In this document: one piece after another, positions 7,592-15,100 of the stretch | How positions within the stretch are numbered: position 1 is the stretch's first letter | How the letters are laid out: each line of letters begins with the position of its first letter | Source of the DNA: Micavibrio_A sp035759665 | GTDB lineage: Bacteria > Pseudomonadota > Alphaproteobacteria > Micavibrionales > Micavibrionaceae | Assembly (NCBI GenBank): GCA_035759665.1 | Contig: DASTUM010000098.1 | Span: forward strand, 1-18,765 | Direction of reading: 5' to 3' | DNA: 18,765 nucleotides | Notes under the pieces: model-generated | What the model saw: the letters and a program-made list of their open reading frames with translations, nothing else | Database searches by the model: none | What the model was told of the DNA's origin: nothing | Made by a program: the position numbers and the translations under genes

Positions 7592-8143
7592 CTAAACGGT
7601 CATGATGTCCTTTTCTTTTTCGGCAAGAAGCGTGTCGATTTTTTTCACGTAGTCGTCGGTGAGTTTCTGCACATCTTCACCGAGGCGTTTGTTTTCGTCC
7701 TCACCTTGACCATCGGCCTTGTCTTTCTTCAGCGCTTCCATGCCGTCGCGGCGGACGTTGCGCACAGCGACGCGGGCGGATTCGGCGTATTGGGAGGCGA
7801 CCTTCGTCAATTCCTTGCGGCGGTCCTGGTTGAGTTCGGGTACCGGTACGCGGATCAATGTTCCGTCCGGCGCAGGATTCAGGCCAAGACCGGATTCGCG
7901 AATCGCTTTTTCGACGGCTTTGACGGTGCCGTGATCCCAGACCGTTACCGTCAGGAGGCGCGGCTCGGGGGCGGAGATGCTGCCGACCTGGTTGAGCGGC
8001 ATTCGCGAGCCGTAGACTTCGACCATGATGGGATCGAGCATCGAAACGCTCGCGCGGCCCGTTCGCAGCCCCCCCAGTTCGTGTTTGAAAGAATCGACCG
8101 CGCCTTCCATGCGCTTTGCGATATCTGCCTTGTTGAAAACCAT
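7592..8143 (-). CDS. frr: Ribosome recycling factor
   Basis: RRF, together with EF-G, splits the post-termination ribosome. The 183-residue product shows the family blocks in order: MEGAVDSFKHELGGLRTGRA, then VEVYGSRMPLNQVGSI, then the hinge and wedge region PEPRLLTVTVWD, and IRVPVPELNQDRRKELTK leading into the long C-terminal helix of the three-helix bundle. Length and residues are normal. An AGGAGAG lies about four to five bases before ATG 8143. The gene starts 22 bases after pyrH ends, the standard pyrH-frr pairing. The 140-base space to uppS is not empty; it holds the small ORF described separately. Confidence 0.98.
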   Translation of the reverse strand: MVFNKADIAKRMEGAVDSFKHELGGLRTGRASVSMLDPIMVEVYGSRMPLNQVGSISAPEPRLLTVTVWDHGTVKAVEKAIRESGLGLNPAPDGTLIRVPVPELNQDRRKELTKVASQYAESARVAVRNVRRDGMEALKKDKADGQGEDENKRLGEDVQKLTDDYVKKIDTLLAEKEKDIMTV

Positions 8144-8165
8144 GGTTCTCTCCTGCTTCCTTAGG

Positions 8166-8915
8166 TTATTTACCGCTCACGGTCGTGAAGGTTCCCTTGC
8201 CGGTCATAACCTGGGCAAAGTTTCCTTCCTGGCGGACGTTGAAAATGATGATCGGAATTTCGTTCTCGCGCGCGAGGCTGATCGCCGTGGCGTCCATGAC
8301 GCGCAGATCTTTAGTGAGAACGTCCATATAGCTGATCTGGTCGAAGCGTTTGGCCGTCGGGTCTTTGTTCGGGTCGGCGGTGTAGACGCCGTCCACCTTC
8401 GTGCCCTTGAGGATCGCGTCGCAGTTCATTTCGGAAGCGCGCAGCGCGGCGGTGGTGTCCGAGGTGAAGTAAGGGTTGCCGGTTCCGGCGGCGAAGATGA
8501 CAACGCGGCCTTTTTCCATGTGGCGCATCGCCTTGCGGCGGATATAGGGCTCGCAGATGGCGGACATCGGGATCGCCGACATGACGCGCGTATCCACATC
8601 CAGTTGTTCGAGGGCAGATTGCAGGGCCAGCGCGTTGATGACGATGCCGAGCATTCCCATATAGTCGGCCTGCGTTCTGTCCATCCCTTCGGCCGCGCCA
8701 GAAACACCCCGGAAGATGTTCCCCGCGCCGACGGAGACGCAAATCTCTACGCCCATGTCGATGACTTGTTTGATGTCGCGGGCGACGCGGTTCAGGGTTT
8801 TTGAATCGAGGCCGAATTCCTTTTCCCCCATCAAAACCTCGCCGGACATTTTCAGGAGCACCCGGTTATAGGGTATGTCAGCCTTTGGCGCGGGTTTTTC
8901 GGAAGTTTTCATCAT
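8166..8915 (-). CDS. pyrH: UMP kinase PyrH
   Basis: PyrH phosphorylates UMP to UDP in pyrimidine nucleotide synthesis and works as a cytoplasmic hexamer. The 249 residues carry the amino-acid-kinase fold. YNRVLLKMSGEVLMG is the phosphate-binding N-terminal block and GAGNIFRG the glycine loop. ATGTSNP-like AAGTGNPYFTSDTTAALRA and DGVYTADPNKDPTAKRF follow, and DATAISLARENEIPIIIFNV ends the fold. A short N-terminal extension rich in Lys and Pro precedes the fold. The first of two tandem ATGs (8915) is chosen, with AAAGG ten bases upstream. pyrH commonly follows tsf directly; here a DUF305 gene, a palindromic repeat and a terminator intervene, so it probably has its own promoter in the upstream 180 bases, though I could not pick out a convincing one. 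Confidence 0.97.
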   Translation of the reverse strand: MMKTSEKPAPKADIPYNRVLLKMSGEVLMGEKEFGLDSKTLNRVARDIKQVIDMGVEICVSVGAGNIFRGVSGAAEGMDRTQADYMGMLGIVINALALQSALEQLDVDTRVMSAIPMSAICEPYIRRKAMRHMEKGRVVIFAAGTGNPYFTSDTTAALRASEMNCDAILKGTKVDGVYTADPNKDPTAKRFDQISYMDVLTKDLRVMDATAISLARENEIPIIIFNVRQEGNFAQVMTGKGTFTTVSGK

Positions 8916-9095
8916 AATATCAATACCTTTGGGCCCTGTTTCTCAAAATCGCCCCAAAATAAGGGAAGCGTCCGCAAATGTCCATCATTCCATCCCCAAT
9001 TCGCCCGATCTTTGCATTTTCCGGGAAAAGACTATGACAACTCGGCATTCCGTTTACCCCGGAAACCTTTGAGCCGCGGGTGGCAGGCGTTCTCT
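8916..9095. other. 180-base spacer upstream of pyrH, no gene seen
   Basis: This spacer separates the DUF305 gene from pyrH. On the minus strand a TTGTCA near 9032-9037 could serve as a -35 element, but nothing close to TATAAT stands 16-18 bases downstream. A short inverted repeat, TTCCG / CGGAA, spans 9048-9064 with no T run. I see no terminator for the DUF305 gene and no recognisable RNA. It probably holds the promoter of the pyrH-lpxD gene series, but this is inferred from context only. Confidence 0.3.
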
Positions 9096-9911
9096 TTAGT
9101 GTCCGGAGTGCGATGAGTGGCCTATTCCTTCATGGCCCATGGCGCCATGATCCATAGGCGCGGCCTTTTTGGCGGGCGGCGCCTTCCTTTTCGGTTTGGC
9201 CTCGTGATGCATTGTATGGCCGCCGCCGTGTTTCATGCCTTCCATGCCGTGGATCATCGAAGCGTCGATTTTCACGTCATCCGGATTGCCGGGATAACGT
9301 TTGATAGCCGCGTTCATGAAAGCGATCTCCTGTTTCTGGTCGGTCAGGATATCGACGCAGAGCAGGCGCAGGTAACGGTTCGTTGCTGCAGGATTGCCCA
9401 GATAATCGTTGCACATGGTCAATGCGCCTTCGTGGTGAACGACCATTGCCTTGGCGAATTGCACGTCGCGGGCGGAGACGTTTTTATTGCCCGTGTAGAG
9501 CGGGCCGGGCATGGGCGCGCGGGTAAAGCGCATCTTTTGCGCGAGCCCCTTCTCCGCGATCTGACGCCATTCGGAATCGGCGGCCAGCGGTTTGCCGACC
9601 AGTTCCTCCACGCGGTCGAGCATGGCGATTTCGAATGTCTGGTTGTGGATGATGCCCTTGGCCAGTTGCGTCAGGTGGGTGTCGCTCGCCTTCGCGTCTT
9701 TCAGGTATTCTTCGGACATGGTGAGCGCGCCGGCATGGTGCGGGCGCATCCCCGCGATGAAATCCAGATCGGCCTGACGCTGCGCGGCGGTCTGGGAGGC
9801 GTACCATGGGGTGGTGACGGGCGGCTTGTCCGGCGCGTAATTCGGTTCGACGGCGGCCAGGGCGGCGGTGGAAACAAGGCAGATGAACAGGGCGGGAAGA
9901 AATGATTTCAT
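9096..9911 (-). CDS. Secreted two-repeat DUF305 protein with His/Met-rich tail, probably metal (copper) binding
   Basis: The 271-residue product has a Sec signal peptide (MKSFLPALFICLVSTAALA, cut near residue 19) and two copies of a DUF305 helical module. Each copy carries a histidine pair motif: MRPHHAGALTM at residues 55-65 and MVVHHEGALTM at 156-166. The tail after about residue 218 is rich in His and Met with a Lys/Pro linker, ending GHSSHSGH. DUF305 proteins include copper-binding periplasmic proteins such as cyanobacterial CopM, so metal sequestration in the periplasm is the likely role; the metal is inferred. The start at 9911 is fixed by AAGGAG seven bases upstream and by the signal peptide. 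A longer in-frame extension runs through a palindromic repeat and is rejected. The gene sits between tsf and pyrH, downstream of a strong terminator, so it is probably a late arrival with its own promoter. Confidence 0.88.
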   Translation of the reverse strand: MKSFLPALFICLVSTAALAAVEPNYAPDKPPVTTPWYASQTAAQRQADLDFIAGMRPHHAGALTMSEEYLKDAKASDTHLTQLAKGIIHNQTFEIAMLDRVEELVGKPLAADSEWRQIAEKGLAQKMRFTRAPMPGPLYTGNKNVSARDVQFAKAMVVHHEGALTMCNDYLGNPAATNRYLRLLCVDILTDQKQEIAFMNAAIKRYPGNPDDVKIDASMIHGMEGMKHGGGHTMHHEAKPKRKAPPAKKAAPMDHGAMGHEGIGHSSHSGH

Positions 9912-9918
9912 AGGGGTT

Positions 9919-9924
9919 CTCCTT
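9919..9924 (-). promoter_or_regulatory. Ribosome-binding site that fixes the DUF305 gene start
   Basis: The minus strand reads AAGGAG seven bases before ATG 9911. It is a near-perfect Shine-Dalgarno match and the start it marks opens directly onto a signal peptide. This decides between this ATG and upstream in-frame ATGs that would translate the palindromic repeat. Confidence 0.85.
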
Positions 9925-9973
9925 CGCCTGAAGAGTCTTCCTGAAAAGCGGCAGAAATATGGAACCCTCAAAA

Positions 9974-10075
9974 CGTCATTGCGAGGAGTGCCAAAGCCGA
10001 CACGGCAATCCAGTTTCCGGCATTCGCGATCTGCGGAATCTGGATTGCCGCGTCGCTTCGCTCCTCGCAATGACG
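9974..10075. repeat. Long imperfect palindrome of the 'CGTCATTGCGAG' type
   Basis: The left arm 9974-10013 begins CGTCATTGCGAGGAG and ends CGGCAATCCAG. The right arm 10040-10075 begins CTGGATTGCCGCGTCG and ends CTCCTCGCAATGACG. The arms pair almost fully around a 26-base loop, with a few mismatches and a small gap in the middle of the left arm. Repeats with this core (CGTCATTGCGAG...GCAATCCAG) are widely scattered in unrelated bacterial genomes and behave like non-autonomous, MITE-like or REP-like elements. It lies between the tsf terminator and the DUF305 gene, with no ORF of its own. Confidence 0.88.
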
Positions 10076-10078
10076 AAG

Positions 10079-10103
10079 AAAAAACCCGCCTTTCGGCGGG
10101 TTT
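10079..10103 (-). terminator. Intrinsic terminator of the rpsB-tsf unit
   Basis: On the minus strand AAACCCGCC, a GAAA loop and GGCGGGTTT form a perfect 9-bp hairpin that runs into six consecutive T residues. It starts about 20 bases after the tsf TAA. Stem, tetraloop and T-tract are all textbook, so transcription from rpsB-tsf should largely end here, separating it from the DUF305 gene and pyrH. Confidence 0.92.
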
Positions 10104-10122
10104 CTCCGAATTGCTTGCCTTT

Positions 10123-11046
10123 TTAGGCGCTGCGGGCGGTCGCGGCGACTTCAGCGGCGAAGTCGACTTCTTCCTTCTCGATGCCTTCGCCGAGCTGGAT
10201 GCGGGAGTAGCCGGTCAGGGAGACAGGCGCGCCGACATCTTTCGCGGCGTTTTCCAGCAGCTTGCTGATTTTTGTCTCGCCGTCCATGACGAAGATTTGT
10301 TCCAGCAAGCAGATTTCTTCGTAGAATTTGCGCATACGGCCTTCGAGCATTTTCTCGACGATATCGTCGGGTTTGCCTTCCTGTTTCGCCTGCGCGCGCA
10401 GAACGTCTTTCTCACGCTCCAGCGTCGAGGTGTCCACGTCTTCCTTCTTGAGGAATTTCGGGAAGGCGGCGGCGGCGTGCATGGCGATCTGTTTGCCGAG
10501 GGCTTCGAGTTTCGCCTTGTCTCCGGCGGATTCCAGTGCAACGAGAACGCCGATCTTGCCGAGGTTCGGCGCGACCGCGTTGTGCATGTAGCCGACAACG
10601 ACGCCGTCATTCACGGAAAGTTTTTCCATACGGCGGATATTCATGTTCTCGCCGATCTTGGCGATTTTGTCGGTGAGGTTCTCGGACACCGGCTTGCCGT
10701 CGAGTTTGGCGTTCAGCAGGCCTTCGAGGTCGTTCGCTTCGGCCAGCGCCTTGTCGGCAACGGCGCGGACGAATCCCTGAAATTCTTCGTTGCGGGCGAC
10801 GAAGTCGGTTTCGGAGTTGACTTCGACGACAGCGCCCGTCGTGCCGTTCGTGGCGATGGCGACGAGGCCTTCGGCGGCGGTGCGGGACGATTTCTTCGCG
10901 GCTTTCGCGAGGCCTTTTTTACGGAGCCAGTCCGTCGCAGCTTCGATGTCGCCGTTGTTTTCCGTGAGCGCGTTTTTCGCGTCCATCATGCCGGCGCCGG
11001 TCGCTTCGCGGAGTTGCTTTACCATGGATGCTGTGATTTCAGCCAT
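10123..11046 (-). CDS. tsf: Translation elongation factor Ts
   Basis: EF-Ts is the nucleotide exchange factor of EF-Tu. The 307-residue product has the N-terminal UBA-like domain (MVKQLREATGAGMMDAKNAL, then WLRKKGLAKAAKK), followed by the core motif VNSETDFVARN that contacts the EF-Tu nucleotide site. The two core subdomains follow, including MHNAVAPNLGKIGVLVALES and the coiled-coil region around EGRMRKFYEEICLLEQIF. The length is usual for alphaproteobacteria. The ATG at 11046 has AAAGGA eight bases upstream. It follows rpsB after a 138-base spacer largely filled by an inverted repeat, and it is followed by a strong terminator. Confidence 0.98.
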   Translation of the reverse strand: MAEITASMVKQLREATGAGMMDAKNALTENNGDIEAATDWLRKKGLAKAAKKSSRTAAEGLVAIATNGTTGAVVEVNSETDFVARNEEFQGFVRAVADKALAEANDLEGLLNAKLDGKPVSENLTDKIAKIGENMNIRRMEKLSVNDGVVVGYMHNAVAPNLGKIGVLVALESAGDKAKLEALGKQIAMHAAAAFPKFLKKEDVDTSTLEREKDVLRAQAKQEGKPDDIVEKMLEGRMRKFYEEICLLEQIFVMDGETKISKLLENAAKDVGAPVSLTGYSRIQLGEGIEKEEVDFAAEVAATARSA

Positions 11047-11072
11047 TTTGTAATTCCTTTCTCGTTTTAAGT

Positions 11073-11171
11073 CCTCTCCCTTCAGGGGAGAGGATTTAGG
11101 TGAGGGTGGCGGATGTTCCTCAAAAGGAGAAAGAACACCCTCACCCCTGCCCTCTCCCTGAAGGGAGAGGG
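11073..11171. repeat. Double-hairpin inverted repeat filling the rpsB-tsf spacer
   Basis: The left unit 11073-11108 (CCTCTCCCTTCAGGGGAGAGG followed by a spacer and GGTGAGGGTG, given here in two parts) is matched almost base for base by the reverse complement of 11136-11170. Each unit contains its own small hairpin (CCTCTCCC / GGGAGAGG), and the two GGTGAGGGTG / CACCCTCACC parts form the inner stem around a 27-base loop. The order is hairpin, stem, loop, stem, hairpin. The same unit occurs inside dnaE in the opposite arrangement. No T-run follows, so it is not a standard terminator, though the transcript should fold strongly between rpsB and tsf. Confidence 0.88.
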
Positions 11172-11184
11172 AGTTGTGCCGTGA

Positions 11185-11976
11185 TTAGCCGGCGTTCGCC
11201 GTTTTCTTCGCCGGGGCTTCTTCAGCTTCGGCTTTCGGCAGTTCGACTTTGACATCGACGGCTGCGCCGACATCTTTGCCGGACTTGCCCATTTCGGCCT
11301 GAATGCCGTCGAGGATCGCGTCGGCGAACAGGTCGCAGTAGAGTTCGATCGCGCGCAGGGCGTCATCGTTGCCCGGAATCGGGAAGTTGATGCCTTTCGG
11401 CGAGGAGTTGGAATCCAGAACCGCGAAAACCGGGATGCCGAGCTTGTTGGCTTCCTGAACGGCGATGTCTTCCTTGTTCACGTCGATGATGAACAGGGCG
11501 TCCGGCTGGCCGCCCATTTCTTTAATGCCGCCGAGGGAAAGTTCGAGTTTCTCTTTCTCGCGGGTCATCATCAGGATTTCTTTTTTCGTCAGGCCTTGCG
11601 GGCTTCCAAGCGTTTGCTCAAGTTCGCGCAGGCGGTTGATCGAAACGGAGATCGTTTTCCAGTTCGTCAGCATGCCACCGAGCCAGCGGTGGTTGACGTA
11701 GTATTGGCCGCAACGCTTGGAGGCTTCGACGACTTTGTCGGCGGCCTGACGCTTCGTGCCCACAAACAGAACACGGCCGCCGTTGGCGACGATATCGCGC
11801 ACGGCTTTCAGCGACGCGTTCAGCATCGGGACGGTTTGTTGAAGGTCGAGAATGTGGATTCCGTTACGGACGCCGAAAACATACTGGCGCATCTGGGGGT
11901 TCCAGCGGCGGGTGTGGTGTCCGAAGTGTACGCCTGCTTCGAGAAGCTGGCGCATGGTGAATTGTGGCATAGCCAT
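11185..11976 (-). CDS. rpsB: 30S ribosomal protein S2
   Basis: S2 is a small-subunit protein needed to recruit S1. The 263 residues carry the family blocks: MPQFTMRQLLEAGVHFGHHT, NPQMRQYVFGVRNGIHILDL, the VGTKRQA region, and YVNHRWLGGMLTNWKTI. The second signature, PDALFIIDVNKEDIAVQEAN, follows, then IPGNDDALRAI. The C-terminus ends in an Ala/Lys/Glu-rich tail, common in alphaproteobacteria. The ATG at 11976 gives the usual MAMPQF start with AAAGGAG ten bases upstream. The gene heads a two-gene unit with tsf. The promoter should lie in the 206 bases after dnaE; I saw no convincing consensus there. Confidence 0.98.
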   Translation of the reverse strand: MAMPQFTMRQLLEAGVHFGHHTRRWNPQMRQYVFGVRNGIHILDLQQTVPMLNASLKAVRDIVANGGRVLFVGTKRQAADKVVEASKRCGQYYVNHRWLGGMLTNWKTISVSINRLRELEQTLGSPQGLTKKEILMMTREKEKLELSLGGIKEMGGQPDALFIIDVNKEDIAVQEANKLGIPVFAVLDSNSSPKGINFPIPGNDDALRAIELYCDLFADAILDGIQAEMGKSGKDVGAAVDVKVELPKAEAEEAPAKKTANAG

Positions 11977-12182
11977 GGATATGGTTCTCCTTTTATATCC
12001 GGTTATTTCCTCGGCGGGCCTTGGTTTCTCAATGGGTTAGCATCGAAAACACCGGGTAAGGAACCCGCCTGTGAATTTAGTACTGGCGGGGTTATGCCCA
12101 TTTATCCGCTGAAATGCAAGGGAAATAAGGCCGCGGAAGCGCGGTCTGTGGCCGCTTCGCCACCCCCCCGCATGCGGTTTAA
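11977..12182. other. 206-base spacer between dnaE and rpsB, no gene seen
   Basis: This region should hold the dnaE 3' end and the rpsB promoter and leader. On the minus strand a short hairpin, CGGGT / ACCCG, is followed by GTGTTTT about 115-125 bases after the dnaE stop, a weak terminator-like shape at best. A second small hairpin, CCGCG / CGCGG, lies nearer dnaE with no T run. In alphaproteobacteria S2 may regulate its own leader, but I cannot show that here. Confidence 0.3.
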
Positions 12183-15100
12183 TTACCGCTCCGCAATCCT
12201 GATGACGCCCGCCGTCGAGCGTATAGCGGTAATCGAGGCAGGGGACATGCTCCAGCGGCCCTTGAGAGCGATTTCGGCGACGTCGCCTTCGGGGGTGTGG
12301 GCGAAGACAGTGATCTTCACGGCGCCCTGTCCTTCGCTCTCGATCAGGTCGTGGATCTTTTTCACCGGCGCGCCCGCGTCGATATGCACGTTCAGTTCGG
12401 CAAGCTTGCTCGCGAGTGTTTCGTCCAGCGGCGCGATAAGCTGGCCGAGCAGCCGCACCTGTTCGTCCTTGATGTCGGCATCGCAGGTCAGCAGCAGCGC
12501 GTTGCCCGGCTCCAGAAACTGGCGTGAGCGCGAGAGGGTTTCGGAGAAGAGCATCACCTCATACACGCCCGTCGCATCGGACATTTGCAGAAAGGCGAAT
12601 TTGTTGCCGGATTTCGCCGAAACCTTTTCGACCTTTTTGATAAGAATGCCCGCCATTTGCACGCGGCCCGACATGCGGCGGTCAAGTTCTTCGGGAAGGC
12701 GCGCGAAGGGTATGATCTTCATGCGTTCGAGCTGCGCCGCCTTGGTGTCTAGCGGGTGCGCGGAAAGATAAAAGCCGACGGCGTCGAATTCGTAGCGGAG
12801 TTTTTCGAGAACATCCCATTCCTGCGCATCTTTCAAAGGCGGCAGCGGCGTTCCCCCGCCCGCGTCACCACCAAACAGGCTCACCTGTCCCGTCGAGCGT
12901 TCATCGGCCTGGCTTTGCGCGTGGCGCAGGAGCATTTCGATGTTTTCGTAGAGTTTGGCGCGGCCATTGAAAATGGAATCAAACGCACCGGCGCAGATGA
13001 GCTGTTCAAATTGTTTCTTGTTCAGCACGCGGGCGTCGAGTCGGTTCACGAAATCCTCGATATCCTTGTAGGCGCCCTTCTCTTCCCGTTCCTGCACGAC
13101 TTTTTCCATGGCGCCGTGGCCTACGCCTTTGAGGGCGGCGAGGGCGTAGCGGATGATGAGAGTCTCCTCCCCCTCACCCAACCCTCTCCCCGGCGGGGAG
13201 AGGGCTAATGCCTCCCCCTCTCCTCCGTGGGGAGAGGGCCGGGGTGAGGGGGACTGGATTTTTTCCACCGTGAACATCACGCCGGATTTGTTGATATCCG
13301 GCGGCATCAGCGGGATTTCCATGCGCTGGGTTTCCTGCTTGAACACGGCGAGCTTATCGGTGTTGCCGTAGTCGAGCGTCATCAGCGCGGTCATGAATTC
13401 GACCGGGTAATTCGCCTTGAGCCATGCCGTCTGATAGGCGACGAGCGCGTAGGCCGCCGCGTGCGATTTGTTGAAGCCGTAGCCCGCGAATTTTTCGATC
13501 TGGACGAAGATCATCGCAGCCTGTTCGCCGGACACGCCCGAATGTTCCGCGGCACCCAGGACGAACATCTCCTGCTGCGCGTCCATTTCGGCCTTGATCT
13601 TCTTACCCATGGCGCGGCGGAGCAAATCCGCGCCGCCGAGCGTGTAACCGGACAAAATCTGCGCCGCCTGCATGACCTGCTCCTGATAGACCATGATGCC
13701 GTAGGTTTCCTCCAGCATCGGGCGGAGCTTGGGATGGAGATAGTCGGCCTCTTCATTGCCGTCCTTGACCGACACATATTTAGGGATGTTGTCCATCGGG
13801 CCGGGGCGGTAGAGCGCGACGAGCGCGATGATGTCTTCGAAGCGGTTCGGTTTCATCCGGCGCAGCGTGTCTTTCATGCCCGAGCTTTCAAGCTGGAACA
13901 CGCCGATGGAATCGCCCTTTGAAATCATTTCATAAGGCTTGGCGTCGTCGAGCGGGATTTGCAGGATGTCGATTTTTTCGCCGCGCGTCTCTTCGATGAG
14001 CTGCACCGCCTTTTGCACGACGGTCAGGGTTTTCAGGCCGAGGAAATCGAACTTCACCAGACCCGCCTGCTCCACATATTTCATGTTGAACTGCGTCACA
14101 GGCATGTCGGAACGCGGGTCGCGGTAGACGGGGCAAAGCTGGTGCAGCGGCCTGTCAGAAATCACCACCCCCGCCGCGTGCGTCGAAGCATGGCGGTAAA
14201 GACCTTCCAGTTGCAGGGCGATGTCGATCAGCTTCTGGCTGTTCTCATCCTTGGCGGCCTCGGCGCGCAGGTCGGCGTCGGCGTCGAGCGCCTGTTGCAG
14301 CGTGACGGGGTGCGCCGGGTTGTTCGGGATCATCTTGGCGAGGCGATCCACCTGGCCGTACGGCATTTGCAGGACGCGGCCCACATCGCGCACGGTGTTG
14401 CGGGCCTGTAATTTTCCGAAGGTGATAATCTGGGCGACGCGGTCTTTGCCGTAGCGCTGCTGGACGTAATGGATGACTTCGTCGCGGCGGTCCTGGCAAA
14501 AATCCACATCGAAGTCGGGCATCGACACGCGCTCGGGATTCAGGAAGCGTTCGAACAGGAGATTGAACCGCAGCGGGTCGAGGTCGGTGATTTTCAGCGC
14601 CCAGGCGACGACGGAACCCGCGCCCGACCCCCGCCCCGGCCCGACCGGAATGCCGTGATCCTTGGCCCATTTGATAAAGTCGGAGACGATGAGGAAATAT
14701 CCGGGAAAGCCCATTTTCTCGATGGTTTCCAGTTCGAAGGTGAGGCGCTTCCGATAAGGTTCCGGGTCGCTTCCCTTCGCGTAATTTTCGAGGCGCCATT
14801 CGAGGCCTTCCTTCGCCTGCGCGCGGAGTTCGTCCACCTCGCTCCGCCCACTTTCGGTTTTAAAGGGCGGCAGGATGGGCTTGATCGATTTCAGGAGGAA
14901 GTGGCAGCGCTGCGCGATCACGCGAGTGTTGATGATCGCTTCGGGAATGTCTTTGAACATCTCCACCATATCGGCGGAGGATTTGAAAAAGTGGTGCTTG
15001 CTGATCTTGCGGCGGTCGGCTTCGGTAACGTAGCGGCCTTCGGCGATGCAGAGCAGCGCGTCGTGCGCCTCGTGCATCGACGGATCGGCAAAGTAGCAAT

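Noticed and set aside
9912..10070. N-terminal extension of the DUF305 protein by 53 residues
   Set aside because: The extension translates the palindromic repeat and would bury the signal peptide; a strong ribosome-binding site marks the ATG at 9911 instead.
11082..11366. A 94-codon minus-strand frame over the rpsB 3' end and the spacer repeat
   Set aside because: It is an out-of-frame reading of rpsB running into the inverted repeat; Pro/Lys-rich and without a ribosome-binding site.
13161..13255. The repeat in dnaE as a CRISPR, intein or frameshift
   Set aside because: There are only two inverted, not direct, units with no spacers; about 31 residues is far too short for an intein; and the frame is kept on both sides.
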